From contig JAFQHZ010000016.1 of assembly GCA_017415185.1 (NCBI GenBank), forward strand, positions 1-58,585: 58,585 nucleotides of DNA, read 5' to 3'. Below the pieces are notes generated by a model that did no database searches, was not told the origin of the DNA, and saw only the letters and a list, made by a program, of their open reading frames with translations. The DNA comes from Candidatus Gastranaerophilales bacterium (GTDB taxonomy: Bacteria > Cyanobacteriota > Vampirovibrionia > Gastranaerophilales > Gastranaerophilaceae). The translations under genes and the position numbers were made by a program. Of the stretch, positions 24,223 to 34,083 are shown piece by piece; within the stretch, counting starts at the first letter, position 1; each line of letters begins with the position of its first letter.

Positions 24223-24489
24223 ATGAGACAAATTTATAAAATAATAAGCAAAATCAAAACAAATGCCGATATTGAAAAGTTTTTTAGCGAAATTTTCACC
24301 GAAAACGAGCTTGAAATTTTATCAAAACGATGGCGTATTTTGGAATTATTATCAAAAGGAGTCACTCAAAGAGAAATTGCAAATGAACTTAACGTTAGTT
24401 TGTGTAAAGTGACTCGAGGGGCTAAAATTTTAAAAGATAAAAATGCTATTACAACAAGATTTTTAAATAAAGGGATTGAAAATGATTAA
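24223..24489 (+). CDS. trpR: TrpR-superfamily transcriptional repressor
   Basis: An 88-aa helical DNA-binding protein. The motif [34 protein letters not shown]-like region (residues ~35-66) carries the TrpR helix-turn-helix [18 protein letters not shown]. The next gene is trpB, overlapping by 8 nt. The operon therefore resembles the chlamydial trpR-B(-A) arrangement, and a palindromic operator candidate lies at its start site. A tryptophan corepressor is probable but cannot be proved; YerC-type relatives of the same superfamily have other ligands. Confidence 0.85.
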   Translation: MRQIYKIISKIKTNADIEKFFSEIFTENELEILSKRWRILELLSKGVTQREIANELNVSLCKVTRGAKILKDKNAITTRFLNKGIEND

Positions 24490-25672
24490 TAATATTTTGC
24501 CTGATAAAAATGGTTTTTTTGGAAATTATGGCGGTCAATTTATTGAAGAAGACCTTAAAAATGAATTAAATAAAATTGAAAAAAGTTTTTTGGAAATCAT
24601 TCAAGACGAATCTTTTTTGCAAGAGCTTGATTATTTAATGAAAAACTTTGTTGGGCGCCCAAGTCCAATTTATTTTGCTAAAAATCTATCTGAAAAATAT
24701 GGTAACAAAATTTATTTTAAACGTGAAGATTTGAACCATACAGGGGCGCATAAAATCAATCATTGCCTTGGTCAAGCTTTGTTGGCTAAAAAAATGGGTA
24801 AAACAAAAGTGATTGGCGAAACTGGCGCAGGACAACACGGGCTTGCTCTTGCCACTGCAAGCGCTTTATTAGGGCTTGAATGTGATATTTACATGGGCGA
24901 AGTTGACATTGAAAAAGCAAAAACAAATGTCGATAAAATGAGATTATTGGGTGCAAATATAAAACCCGTTTCTTTTGGTACAAAAAGCTTAAAAGAAGCA
25001 GTTGATGCTGCTCTTGGTGCTTACAAAAAAGAATTTAAAAATGCAATTTATGCCATTGGTTCAATTGTTGGACCACATCCATTTCCTATGATGGTAGAAT
25101 TTTTCCAGTCAAGAATTGGTATTGAAGCAAATTCGCAAATGAAAGAGCAATATGGTTCTTTGCCCGATTATGTTGTTGCTTGTGTTGGTGGTGGTTCAAA
25201 TGCAATTGGTATATTTAATGGCTTTTTGAATGAACAAAATGTTCAGCTTGTCGGTGTTGAGCCATTAGGCAAGGGCGAAAAAATTGGTCAAAACGCTGCT
25301 AGTATAGCTTTTGGAAAAGATGGAATCATTCATGGCTTCAAATGCAAGGTTTTGCAAAATGAAAAAGGCGAAATCCAAGACGCATATAGTGTTGCTTGCG
25401 GTCTTGATTATCCAGGAATTGGACCAAAACACTGTTATTTGAATGAAAACAAACTTGCAAAATATGAAATAATTGGCGATTTAGAAGCGATTGATGCTTT
25501 TTATGAATTATCAAAAACAGAAGGAATTATTCCTGCTCTTGAAAGTTCTCATGCGATTGCTTATGCGCTTAAACTTTCTAAAACAATAAAAGATAAAAAA
25601 ATCCTCGTAAATCTTTCTGGAAGAGGAGATAAAGATATTAATTTCATTATGGAAAATTATCCAAAAAAATAA
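24482..25672 (+). CDS. trpB: Tryptophan synthase beta chain
   Basis: A PLP enzyme joining indole and serine. The N-terminus [11 protein letters not shown] and the PLP lysine in [12 protein letters not shown] (~88), [11 protein letters not shown] (~110), the phosphate loop [10 protein letters not shown] (~230) and the C-terminal LSGRGDKD are canonical TrpB1. The start is ATG 24482 with AAAGGG upstream; the upstream in-frame TTG at 24476 is less likely. No trpA or other trp gene is present in the window, so it may work alone on salvaged indole or with a distant trpA. Confidence 0.95.
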   Translation: MINNILPDKNGFFGNYGGQFIEEDLKNELNKIEKSFLEIIQDESFLQELDYLMKNFVGRPSPIYFAKNLSEKYGNKIYFKREDLNHTGAHKINHCLGQALLAKKMGKTKVIGETGAGQHGLALATASALLGLECDIYMGEVDIEKAKTNVDKMRLLGANIKPVSFGTKSLKEAVDAALGAYKKEFKNAIYAIGSIVGPHPFPMMVEFFQSRIGIEANSQMKEQYGSLPDYVVACVGGGSNAIGIFNGFLNEQNVQLVGVEPLGKGEKIGQNAASIAFGKDGIIHGFKCKVLQNEKGEIQDAYSVACGLDYPGIGPKHCYLNENKLAKYEIIGDLEAIDAFYELSKTEGIIPALESSHAIAYALKLSKTIKDKKILVNLSGRGDKDINFIMENYPKK

Positions 25673-25721
25673 TTTTGCATTCAAAATTCCCTCGTAATAA
25701 AATTTTTATGAGGGAATTTTT

Positions 25722-26657
25722 ATGCTTATAGATGTTTTAAATGAAAAAAAATGTTTCAAATTGGTCTGCGGAGCCGGGAATGAAGATGTTGAAGAAGTTG
25801 AAAAACTTGTTTATATTTATTCTTTAGCTGGCGCTAATTTTTTTGATGTTTGTGCAAATTTGGATGTTTTAAAAGCTGCAAAAAGAGGCTTGAAGCGTGC
25901 AGGAATCGAAAAAGACCGATATCTTTGCGTTAGTGTTGGAATTGATGGCGATCCGCATATTACTAAAGCGCAAATTGATAGTGATTTATGTATAAAATGT
26001 CAAATTTGTCAAAAAAATTGCCCTCATCAAGCAATTTCTACTGATATTGAAATAAATGAAGCTCGTTGCATTGGTTGCGGAATTTGCAAGGGAAAATGTC
26101 CAAATAATGCAATAAAAATGAAAACAAAAACTCAAGATTTTGATGAAATTTTGCCTCCTTTGATTTCTTGCGGAATTGATTGTGTTGAATTTCATGCTAT
26201 TTCAAAAAACGAGGACGATGTTATCAATAAATGGCAAAAAATCCTTTTTTTTTATGATGGAATGACCTGTATTTCGGTTGATAGATCAACATCGGGAGAT
26301 AAAGATTTAATTGAATTAGTTTCAAAAATGGTTGATATGAAAAAACCATATTCTACTATAATTCAAGCCGATGGTGTTGCTATGAGCGGAAATAGCGATG
26401 AATTTGGTACAACTTTGCAAGCTGTTGCAACTGCACAGATGTTTCAAAATTCAAAAATTAAAGCTTATATTATGATGTCAGGCGGCACAAATTCAAAATC
26501 TATTGAATTGGCTAAAATGTGCAAAATTGAGCCGCATTGTTTGGCTGTTGGTTCTTACGCAAGAAAAATTGTTAAAGATTATCTTGATGACGAATCTTGT
26601 TTTGAAAATGCGCTTGAAAAAGCTCATGCGCTTGTTGGAACGATTTTGAATGATTAA
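25722..26657 (+). CDS. ldpA: LdpA-like iron-sulfur protein
   Basis: The N-terminal KLVCGAGNEDVEEVEK followed by SLAGANFFDV matches cyanobacterial LdpA (FKLICGA...ALAGA..IDVAAD). Two ferredoxin clusters follow at ~89-122: CIKCQICQKNCP and CIGCGICKGKCP. The LdpA C-terminal domain (~130-305) shows IQADGVAMSGNSDEFGTT and IMMSGGTNSKS. In cyanobacteria LdpA senses redox state and modulates the circadian input. Here there is no kai gene nearby, so its job must be another redox-linked one. It overlaps the following HAD gene by 8 nt. Confidence 0.85.
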   Translation: MLIDVLNEKKCFKLVCGAGNEDVEEVEKLVYIYSLAGANFFDVCANLDVLKAAKRGLKRAGIEKDRYLCVSVGIDGDPHITKAQIDSDLCIKCQICQKNCPHQAISTDIEINEARCIGCGICKGKCPNNAIKMKTKTQDFDEILPPLISCGIDCVEFHAISKNEDDVINKWQKILFFYDGMTCISVDRSTSGDKDLIELVSKMVDMKKPYSTIIQADGVAMSGNSDEFGTTLQAVATAQMFQNSKIKAYIMMSGGTNSKSIELAKMCKIEPHCLAVGSYARKIVKDYLDDESCFENALEKAHALVGTILND

Positions 26658-27405
26658 TTTAAAAACAAATAATTGGAAAATTGAAAATATTGAAACCATT
26701 CTTTTTGACAAGGATGGAACTTTGATTGATTTGCATTATTTTTGGGGGAAAATGACTGAATTAAGAGCTTGTGCTGTAATTAAAAAATATGGGCTTTGCG
26801 AGTCTTTTTTTTCTGAATTATGTTATTTTTTGGGTTATGATTTAAATTCAAAAAGAATGATACCTGATGGAATTACTGCGCTTTATTCTCGTTCTAAAAT
26901 TATCGAAATTTTTTGCGAAAAGCTTTTAATGCTAAACATAAATACTACTCAAAAAGAAATTGAAGCTCTTTTTGATGAGGTTTCAAACGAATTTTATAAA
27001 GACATTTTAAAATATACAAAACCAATTCCAGATGCTATTGAATTTGTTAAAAAAATATTTTCTCTTGGAATAAAAATGGGAATTGTGACTTCTGATTCGA
27101 TTGTTTCAACCAATTTGACAATAGAGCAGTTCAAATGGGAAAAATATTTTGATGTTGTAATTGGTAGAGAATCGCATTTTGATACAAAAGAAAGCGGCAA
27201 ACCAACAATTTTGGCGCTTGAAAAATTGGGCGCAAACCCAAAAACAACCCTTATGATTGGCGATGCGCCAATGGATTTTATAAGCGCAAAAAACGCAGGA
27301 ATTGAGCAAGTCGTTTTGGTTTCTTCTGGTCAAATTGAAGCAAATGAGCTTTTGAAAACTTCAAAATATGTTTGCAATTCGTTAAGTAAAATTATTTGCT
27401 ATTAA
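26650..27405 (+). CDS. HAD-superfamily phosphatase (Gph/phosphoglycolate phosphatase-like)
   Basis: Motif [10 protein letters not shown] (~19-27), motif II VTSDS (~145), motif III Lys in KESGKPT (~180) and motif [19 protein letters not shown] (~200) identify a class I HAD hydrolase with a helical cap. Likely substrates are small sugar phosphates or phosphoglycolate; not determinable here. It is translationally coupled to ldpA (8-nt overlap) and overlaps the convergent rfbA by 14 nt, with no terminator hairpin between them. Confidence 0.88.
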   Translation: MINLKTNNWKIENIETILFDKDGTLIDLHYFWGKMTELRACAVIKKYGLCESFFSELCYFLGYDLNSKRMIPDGITALYSRSKIIEIFCEKLLMLNINTTQKEIEALFDEVSNEFYKDILKYTKPIPDAIEFVKKIFSLGIKMGIVTSDSIVSTNLTIEQFKWEKYFDVVIGRESHFDTKESGKPTILALEKLGANPKTTLMIGDAPMDFISAKNAGIEQVVLVSSGQIEANELLKTSKYVCNSLSKIICY

Positions 27406-28270
27406 GAAAATCTTTAATGTAGTTATAATATTCGTTATTTTTGAATTTCGAGGCTTGTTCGAGCAAATTTTCTTTTGAAATGAAACCCATTCTGTATGCA
27501 ATTTCTTCAAGACAAGCGATTTTAATTCCTTGATTTTCTTCGATTGTTTGAACATATTGTCCTGCTTGAAGAAGGGATTTATGCGTTCCTGTGTCAAGCC
27601 AAGCAAAGCCCCTTCCAAAAAGTTCAACGTTTAATTTTTCTTTTTCTAGATAAATTTTGTTTAAATCAGTTATTTCCAATTCGCCACGAGCTGACGGTTT
27701 CAAGCTTTTTGCATATTCGACAACTGAATTATCGTAGAAATATAAGCCTGTAACTGCGTAATTTGATTTTGGTTTTGCTGGTTTTTCTTCGATTGAAATT
27801 ACTTTTCCATTTTCGCTAAATTCAACAACACCGAATCTTTGAGGGTCTCTAACCGCATAGCCAAAAACAGTTGCTTCTTTTGAAGCTTGCGCTTTTTCAA
27901 CTGCTTTTTTAAGCATTGATGAAAATCCTTGTCCGTAGAAAATGTTATCTCCTAAAACCAATGCAACGCTATCGTTTTGGATAAATTCTTCGCCCAAAAT
28001 GAATGCTTGCGCTAGACCATCAGGACTTGATTGGACTTTATATTGGAAATTTACTCCAAATTGAGAGCCGTCGCCCAATAATTTTTCAAAATTAGGCAAA
28101 TCTTGTGGGGTTGAAATGATTAGAATATCTTTAATTCCTGCAAGCATTAAAACCGAAATTGGATAATAAACCATTGGTTTGTCATAAATTGGCAAAAGTT
28201 GTTTTGAAACAACTGTTGTGCTTGGATAAAGCCTTGTGCCTGAGCCTCCTGCAAGAACTATGCCTTTCAT
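27392..28270 (-). CDS. rfbA: Glucose-1-phosphate thymidylyltransferase
   Basis: First step of dTDP-L-rhamnose synthesis. The nucleotidyltransferase signature [19 protein letters not shown] is at the N-terminus, with [31 protein letters not shown] (~108) and [12 protein letters not shown] (~222). The length of 292 aa is standard. It is the last gene of the rfbC-B-D-A group, with start and stop codons abutting rfbD. Confidence 0.96.
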   Translation of the reverse strand: MKGIVLAGGSGTRLYPSTTVVSKQLLPIYDKPMVYYPISVLMLAGIKDILIISTPQDLPNFEKLLGDGSQFGVNFQYKVQSSPDGLAQAFILGEEFIQNDSVALVLGDNIFYGQGFSSMLKKAVEKAQASKEATVFGYAVRDPQRFGVVEFSENGKVISIEEKPAKPKSNYAVTGLYFYDNSVVEYAKSLKPSARGELEITDLNKIYLEKEKLNVELFGRGFAWLDTGTHKSLLQAGQYVQTIEENQGIKIACLEEIAYRMGFISKENLLEQASKFKNNEYYNYIKDFLNSK

Positions 28271-29131
28271 TTAATATTCCTTTCTAAGCTTTAAATAATC
28301 GCCAAGCGCTTCTTTCCAATCTCTTGTGATTCCTTCGTTTTCCATAACGCTATAACTTGGGCGTTTTGCTGGTCTTGGGAAGTCTTCAGTTTTGCATGGT
28401 TTTAAATTAACATTTAATTTTTTTTGATTGAAAATTTCTTTTGCAAAGCCGTACCAAGTTGTTTTTCCTGAACCACAAACGTGATAAATGCCATAAGGCT
28501 TATTTAAAAGTTTTAAAATTCCTTGTATTAATTCAATTGTCCAAGTTGGACAACCTTTTTGGTCGTCAACAACTGTGATTGGTTTTATTGGTTCTTTTGG
28601 GCTTTCATCGCCTCTTAAGAGGTTGATGTCAGCTAAAGCAATCATTGTTTCAACAAAATTTTTCCCGTGGATTCCATAAAGCCAAGAGGTTCTTGCGATA
28701 TAATGTTTTTCGCAATGTTTTTGAACTTCTAATTCACCTTGGTATTTGGTTAAGCCATAGTTATTAATTGGGTTTGGTTTATCTGTTGGTAAATATGGTT
28801 CTTTTTTTGTGCCATCAAAAACGTAATCTGTTGAAATATAAACCATTGTGGCATTGATATTTTGAGCAGCAATTGCAACATTTCTTGAACCGTCAACGTT
28901 GATTTTTGTTGCCGTTTCAAGGTCTTCTTCTGCTTTGTCAACATTTGTGTATGCTGCGCAATGAATAATCAAATTTGGACGAATTTTTTCAATTGCTTCT
29001 TTTGTTTGTTCGAAATTTGTTATATCCATTGTGTCGCAATCTGTTTGAATGACAAAAACACCCAATTCTTCTAAATATGGGCATAAATCTTTCCCTAACA
29101 TTCCGTTTGCGCCAGTCACCAAAACTTTCAT
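28271..29131 (-). CDS. rfbD: dTDP-4-dehydrorhamnose reductase
   Basis: NADPH-dependent last step of dTDP-rhamnose formation. It has a TGANGMLGKDL Rossmann motif, STDYVFDGT (~105) and the catalytic Tyr/Lys in NNYGLTKYQGE (~128-138). The length of 286 aa is normal. It is immediately downstream of rfbB. Confidence 0.96.
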   Translation of the reverse strand: MKVLVTGANGMLGKDLCPYLEELGVFVIQTDCDTMDITNFEQTKEAIEKIRPNLIIHCAAYTNVDKAEEDLETATKINVDGSRNVAIAAQNINATMVYISTDYVFDGTKKEPYLPTDKPNPINNYGLTKYQGELEVQKHCEKHYIARTSWLYGIHGKNFVETMIALADINLLRGDESPKEPIKPITVVDDQKGCPTWTIELIQGILKLLNKPYGIYHVCGSGKTTWYGFAKEIFNQKKLNVNLKPCKTEDFPRPAKRPSYSVMENEGITRDWKEALGDYLKLRKEY

Positions 29132-30112
29132 TTAAACTAAGCTCGCTTTCTTTTCTTCGATTGATTTAATCCAGTTTTGGTTGTTTAAATACCAATCAAT
29201 TGTAAGTTTGATTCCCTCTTCAAAGGTTATTGAGGGTTTCCATCCTAATTCAGATGTTATTTTGTCATTTGAAATTGCATATCTTCTATCATGACCTAAT
29301 CTATCTTCAACATATTTAATTGAAGACTCGTCTTTTCCCATTGCATTTAAGATTAAATGTGTAATTTCAAGGTTTGTTTTTTCGTTGTGTCCGCCAATAT
29401 TATAAACTTCCCCAACTTTACCCTTATGAAGCACGATATCAATCGCTTCGCAATGGTCATAAACATATAACCAGTCTCGAACGTTTAATCCATCGCCATA
29501 TACTGGAACTTTTTCGCCTTTTAAAAGTTGCGAAATAAAGAATGGGATTAATTTTTCAGGATATTGATATGGTCCATAGTTGTTTGAGCAGCGAGTGTTT
29601 AAGGTTGGCATTTTGTATGTTTCAAAATAAGCTCTAACTAGCATATCAGCGCTTGCTTTTGAAGCTGAATATGGGCTGTTTGGGGCAAGTGGAGTTGTTT
29701 CGTAAAAATAACCAGTCTTGCCTAAAGTTCCATAAACTTCATCGGTTGAAACTTGCAAAAATCTATCAACTCCCAGCTCTTTTGAAACTTGAAGAAGGTT
29801 CAAAGTTCCTTGAACGTTTGTTTCAACAAAAATTTCAGGATGTTTAATTGAATTGTCAACGTGAGATTCGGCTGCAAAATTAACCACGCAATCAACTTCG
29901 GATATTAATTCTTGTGCTAATTTTCTATCGCAAATGTTGCCTTTAACAAATGTATGATTTGGATTATTCTTTAAATCGTCAAGATTTTCCAAATTTCCGC
30001 AATAAGTTAGCGCATCTAAATTGATAATTTTATAATCAGGATGTTTTTTTAAAACATGTCTTACAAAACAGCTTCCTATAAAACCAGCTCCGCCTGTAAC
30101 CAATAATTTCAT
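29132..30112 (-). CDS. rfbB: dTDP-glucose 4,6-dehydratase
   Basis: An NAD-dependent SDR enzyme with VTGGAGFIGSCFVRH at the N-terminus, AAESHVDNSI (~80), STDEVYGTLG (~117) and the YxxxK catalytic pair in SPYSASKASAD (~150). The length of 326 aa is normal. The stop of rfbC overlaps its start by one nucleotide. Confidence 0.97.
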   Translation of the reverse strand: MKLLVTGGAGFIGSCFVRHVLKKHPDYKIINLDALTYCGNLENLDDLKNNPNHTFVKGNICDRKLAQELISEVDCVVNFAAESHVDNSIKHPEIFVETNVQGTLNLLQVSKELGVDRFLQVSTDEVYGTLGKTGYFYETTPLAPNSPYSASKASADMLVRAYFETYKMPTLNTRCSNNYGPYQYPEKLIPFFISQLLKGEKVPVYGDGLNVRDWLYVYDHCEAIDIVLHKGKVGEVYNIGGHNEKTNLEITHLILNAMGKDESSIKYVEDRLGHDRRYAISNDKITSELGWKPSITFEEGIKLTIDWYLNNQNWIKSIEEKKASLV

Positions 30113-30669
30113 TATTTCAGCTCCTCTAAATCAATTTCGTTTAATTTTGGTTGAATTTTGTCTTTATCAGATAAAATTGGCTCAAAATCGATTTCCCAGT
30201 TTATATTTATATCTTTATCATTCCATAAAATCCCTCTGTCTGCAAGGGGGTTGTATTCTCCTGTGGCTTTGTATAGAAGCTCTGCTTCTGATGATAAAAC
30301 AACAAAACCATGGGCAAAGCCTTCCGGAATAAAAAGCATTTGCTTGTTATCTTCGCTTAATTCAACTTTAACATATTTTCCAAAAGTTTTTGAATTTGGA
30401 CGAATGTCAACCGCTATATCGTAAATTTTTCCTTTTGAACAACGAACGAGTTTTGCTTGACCATAGGGTTTTGCTTGATAATGAAGCCCTCGAAGAACAT
30501 GTGCGCTAGATTTTGAATGATTATCTTGATTGAATTCAACCCTTATTCCGTTTTCAAAAAATTCTGATTTTTTATATGATTCCATAAAAAACCCACGATT
30601 ATCCCCAAAAACTTTTGGTTTAATCAAAATTACATCTTCAATTTCTTGTTTTATAAATTCAAATGGCAT
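30112..30669 (-). CDS. rfbC: dTDP-4-dehydrorhamnose 3,5-epimerase
   Basis: A cupin-fold epimerase: DNRGFFMESYKKSEF, FNQDNHSKSSAHVLRGLHYQ-type segment (catalytic His in LRGLHYQ, ~60), VVLSSEAELLYKATGEYNP and DKDININW. I start it at ATG 30669 because AAGAGGAAAG lies just upstream; an upstream in-frame TTG at 30717 would add 16 residues not typical of the family. Confidence 0.95.
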   Translation of the reverse strand: MPFEFIKQEIEDVILIKPKVFGDNRGFFMESYKKSEFFENGIRVEFNQDNHSKSSAHVLRGLHYQAKPYGQAKLVRCSKGKIYDIAVDIRPNSKTFGKYVKVELSEDNKQMLFIPEGFAHGFVVLSSEAELLYKATGEYNPLADRGILWNDKDININWEIDFEPILSDKDKIQPKLNEIDLEELK

Positions 30670-30728
30670 TATTACTTTCCTCTTCTCTTTATCTAAACAG
30701 GCAATATGATTTGCCAAATAGGCTTGTT

Positions 30729-31546
30729 TTATTTCTTTGAAATTAATTTAACTATACCTTTTAAAAGACCTACAGATATATAGTGTATTTTTAAAAAAGG
30801 CATTAAATATATCAGATTTGGATGAGTTAATTTAAATTTTTTATATTTAAAACAGTATTTTTCTATTGAAGAAGTTTTGTTTTTTGTGATGTAGCTATCA
30901 TGCATTCTCCAATTTGTTAACTTTTCATCAATAAAGTAAAAGCTTGTTTTTTGAGCAATTTGAATCCAAATATAGTAATCCAAAAATGCTTTAATTGGAG
31001 AATTGAAATCTATGCCTTCAAGCAATTCTTTTTTAAGAGCCACGCAAGAAAATGTTGGAACCAAGTTGTGTTTTTTAAATATTTTAAGTTGTTTGTGTGG
31101 ATAAGGATTATTTTTTAAGTATTCTTTTATGGCTTTAAAATAATCATCGTAAATCGATATTCTTTCTGGATTTCCAAATAAATTTACGTCATTGAAAACG
31201 AATTTCACTTCTTTGTTGTTATTTATTGTTTCTAGTTTTTTTCTAGATAATTAGAAGCTAATGTGTCATCTGATTCTAGAAAAACTATCCAATCGTTATT
31301 GGCATTTTTTATGCCAAGCTTAATTGTTTCGATTAAGCCTTTGTTTTTATGGTTTTCATGTGTAAGAAGTTTAATTCTTGAGTCTTTTTTGCAATATTCT
31401 TGAATGACTTCAACAGAATTATCTTTTGAACCATCATCAATGATTATCATTTCCCAATTAGAATATGTTTGATTGATGACACTTTCTATTGTTTCTTTGA
31501 TGTAATCTTCATAGTTATAGCTTGCAGTTATTATTGAAAAATGCAT
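30729..31546 (-). pseudogene. Family 2 glycosyltransferase split by a -1 frameshift at A AAA AAC
   Basis: The N-terminal piece (31546-31232) has the GT2 start FSIITASYNYEDYIKETI, IIIDDGSKDNS and FLESDDT, then ends at TAG right after the codons GAA AAA AAC. The C-terminal piece (to 30729) continues in the -1 frame with no gap and completes a normal GT2 (DYYIWIQIAQ, LTNWRMHDSYITKN). The break lies in A7 (minus strand, 31241-31235), within an in-frame slippery heptamer. It is either a one-base deletion/assembly error or a functional frameshift or transcriptional-slippage site. Restored length is about 270 aa. It transfers a sugar in surface-polysaccharide assembly. Confidence 0.75.
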
Positions 31547-31547
31547 T

Positions 31548-32288
31548 TTACCTCTTTCTTTTTTTAATTTTAAACGTTAATCCAAGAAATCTAAATTTAA
31601 AACAATCCCAATGTTCTTCAAAAGAAAATAGTCTATCTTTTATTGTTGTAATTGCTTTTCTGTATATTTTTGCGTCTGATTTACAAATTGGTTTTAATTT
31701 TGGATTTGACGAAGAAAGGCTTCCAATATGGAAAATTTGCTGTCCGTTTATGCGATAATTTTTCTTTTTCTTTCTCCAGCATTGGTTAATTAACCAAGCA
31801 TCTCCGTATACATTTTTTATTTCGTTTGGAATTGGTACATAGTTGTTTTTAAAGAAAAACATTGCAACACCAAAATATTTGTCCATATATTTAATTTCTT
31901 CCAGGGTAATTTTATTTTGAGCTGGTTGTTTTTTAAAATCTGAACAAACGGTCATAAAATCTGTTGAATTAAAGCCAATAATTCCCATTTCTGGTGTCAT
32001 TTTTGAAATAACGCTTGAACAGAAATTTTCGCATACCGCAATGTCATCATTAAAAAGAGCCACTATATCAAACTTTGCCTCTTTTACCCCGAGATTCCAA
32101 CTTGGATTAACAAAAAGGTTTTCTTTTGGTGTTATTACTCTAACTTTTTGGCTTATATATTCAAAACCCTTAAGGGAGTTGTCAATGATAATTATTTCAC
32201 CAACTGATTTATCAGTATCAAGTGAATCGATTAGGTTGTATAGTACTTCTTTGTTTTTTTGAAGTGTTGGGATTATTACTGTAATCAT
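31548..32288 (-). CDS. Family 2 glycosyltransferase
   Basis: A GT-A fold beginning TVIIPTLQKNKEVL, with IIIIDNSLKG (~35), NPSWNLGVKEAKFDIVALFNDD (Asp pair ~80) and the C-terminal KLKPICKSDAKIYRK. The length of 246 aa is normal for short rhamnosyl- or glycosyltransferases. It is separated by 1 nt from the upstream GT8 gene and followed by the split GT2 gene, inside the minus-strand polysaccharide operon. Confidence 0.8.
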   Translation of the reverse strand: MITVIIPTLQKNKEVLYNLIDSLDTDKSVGEIIIIDNSLKGFEYISQKVRVITPKENLFVNPSWNLGVKEAKFDIVALFNDDIAVCENFCSSVISKMTPEMGIIGFNSTDFMTVCSDFKKQPAQNKITLEEIKYMDKYFGVAMFFFKNNYVPIPNEIKNVYGDAWLINQCWRKKKKNYRINGQQIFHIGSLSSSNPKLKPICKSDAKIYRKAITTIKDRLFSFEEHWDCFKFRFLGLTFKIKKRKR

Positions 32289-33191
32289 TTATACCTTGCT
32301 AAATAGTCTTTTTCTTATGTCTCTAAATGTGTATTTTACTAGTTTTTTAGGAACTTTATTTTGATATTGTAAAAATTCTTTCGGCGGTTTTTTAAATCTC
32401 CAAGGTTTACCTGGAGCACCTGCAAAATGAAGCATAATTGTGTTTTCTTTTTCTTTTTGCAAAGTTTCATCGCTATAAACGTGTTTCAAAAATGAATATT
32501 CATAGCCTTTTGTAAAGTCATCATGATAATAAATGCTTTGAAAAACGCCATAGCGATAAGGAAGTTCTTTTATTTTTTCACAAGTTAAATTCAACAAGTC
32601 AACATCAAAGAATTTTAAGCGAGTTTTGAATTTTTCAATGTTTTGATAAATTCTTTCAACAAAATTTGTTTCTCGCATTTTTTTTGTGTTGAAAACAATG
32701 AATGACGATATGAAAGTTAAATCGTGTTTATTTTCTGGGAAATATTTATGGCTAATCATTTTCTCGTTATTGATTTCCATTGCAACAGCGCAACAGTCAT
32801 AATCACCCAAATCATCGTTATAAACTTCTTCTAAGTCGCCTAATATGATGGCGTCTGTGTCAAAATAAATCACCTTATCATATTGGGGAAGTAATTCTGG
32901 CGCAAGAAGTCTATAATAAACAATTTCTGTCCAAGAACCACCTTTGTTTATTGGGGCCGTGGCGAATCTTTCTTTTGAAATATATTGAAAAGTTAATTTG
33001 TGTCGAGTGTTTTCAACAATTTTTTGATATTCTTTGATGCTTTTTTCGTCAATATCGGGATGATAAACATATATGTCGTATTCTGTTGTTTCTTTTGCAT
33101 TGTCGATTAAGCTTTGAATCGCAACTGCGCCAGCCAGAATTATTCTTTTGTCAAATGTTAAAATTACTGGAATTTTTGTCAAATCTTTCAC
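32289..33191 (-). CDS. Family 8 glycosyltransferase (LgtC/GlgA-like galactosyl/glucosyl)
   Basis: The start IPVILTFDKRIILAGAVAIQSL is typical of GT8. The donor-site DxD is in VIYFDTDAIILGDLEEVY (~105), and the C-terminal IMLHFAGAPGKPW supplies the metal-binding His. The length of 300 aa is normal. In the family such enzymes add galactose or glucose to lipopolysaccharide or capsule. Confidence 0.88.
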   Translation of the reverse strand: MKDLTKIPVILTFDKRIILAGAVAIQSLIDNAKETTEYDIYVYHPDIDEKSIKEYQKIVENTRHKLTFQYISKERFATAPINKGGSWTEIVYYRLLAPELLPQYDKVIYFDTDAIILGDLEEVYNDDLGDYDCCAVAMEINNEKMISHKYFPENKHDLTFISSFIVFNTKKMRETNFVERIYQNIEKFKTRLKFFDVDLLNLTCEKIKELPYRYGVFQSIYYHDDFTKGYEYSFLKHVYSDETLQKEKENTIMLHFAGAPGKPWRFKKPPKEFLQYQNKVPKKLVKYTFRDIRKRLFSKV

Positions 33192-33195
33192 CTTT

Positions 33196-34083
33196 TTAGT
33201 TATTTTCTAATAATTCATACAGATATGTGTCTTTTTTATTATATCCTTCTGGAATTGTTTTGTATGTGAGTTTGTGAATTGCTGTTGCATTTAATATCTT
33301 ATTAAAATCACATTCATTTATTTTATCAAATTTTTTATCTTGAATAGCGCAAATGTTGTTTGTATAAATGCAAGGCATTTCATTCCATAAATCTTTTAAT
33401 AATTCGCTTTCGTTTAATAAAATCGTTGTCAAATGTTCAAACAAAAAGTAATTAACAACAAAATCATTTTCGCTCCAATAATTTTCAAGCGATTTTTTAA
33501 TCATATTTAACCATAAATTATTTGCGTTTGCTTTAATAAAATAGCAAGACATGCAATTTCCCATCGGGTCTATTTCACTGTTTTTTTGGTAAACAAAAAA
33601 GTTTGAATCAAGAATTTCTTGAGGAAGTTTTGAAGTTGAATACATTGTTGCATCAATCCAAATTCCGCCATATTTTGATAAAAGATTCAATCTTAAAATA
33701 TCACTAAAATGGGCAGTTGAAATCTTTTTGTTTTTTAAAAGCCAATAAAACCTTTGAGGAAGTTCAATATAATCCTTGATTGTTTCAAAGGATAAAACAT
33801 TAATTTGATAATCAGGATAATGCCTTTTTGTTGATTCAAGACATTTTTTGATTATTTCAGGAGCGTTTTTTTCTCCTTGATGCCAATATTGCCAAATTAT
33901 CTTTGCCTCTTTTTCCTCTAATTTCTTATATGTTTCAATTTCATCAAGAGCTTTAAGAGCATATTTTTTAATGTTTAATTTTGCCCATTTTGCTTTTAAT
34001 AATGATCTTTTTTCTCTGTCAAATATGAAAACTTCAAAAAATATTTTTGCAATTGAATTTGTTAATTGTCTAATTTTGCTCAT
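33196..34083 (-). CDS. Capsular polysaccharide synthesis-type glycosyltransferase (GT32-like)
   Basis: The motif HFSDILRLNLLSKYGGIWIDATM (here given as SDILRLNLLSKYGGIWID, ~140) contains the DxD-like sugar-nucleotide site of the Caps_synth/GT32 group; IWQYWHQGEKNAPEI (~65) marks its first strand. The length of 295 aa is normal. Its stop overlaps the next gene by one nucleotide; it lies in the middle of the polysaccharide operon. Confidence 0.82.
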   Translation of the reverse strand: MSKIRQLTNSIAKIFFEVFIFDREKRSLLKAKWAKLNIKKYALKALDEIETYKKLEEKEAKIIWQYWHQGEKNAPEIIKKCLESTKRHYPDYQINVLSFETIKDYIELPQRFYWLLKNKKISTAHFSDILRLNLLSKYGGIWIDATMYSTSKLPQEILDSNFFVYQKNSEIDPMGNCMSCYFIKANANNLWLNMIKKSLENYWSENDFVVNYFLFEHLTTILLNESELLKDLWNEMPCIYTNNICAIQDKKFDKINECDFNKILNATAIHKLTYKTIPEGYNKKDTYLYELLENN

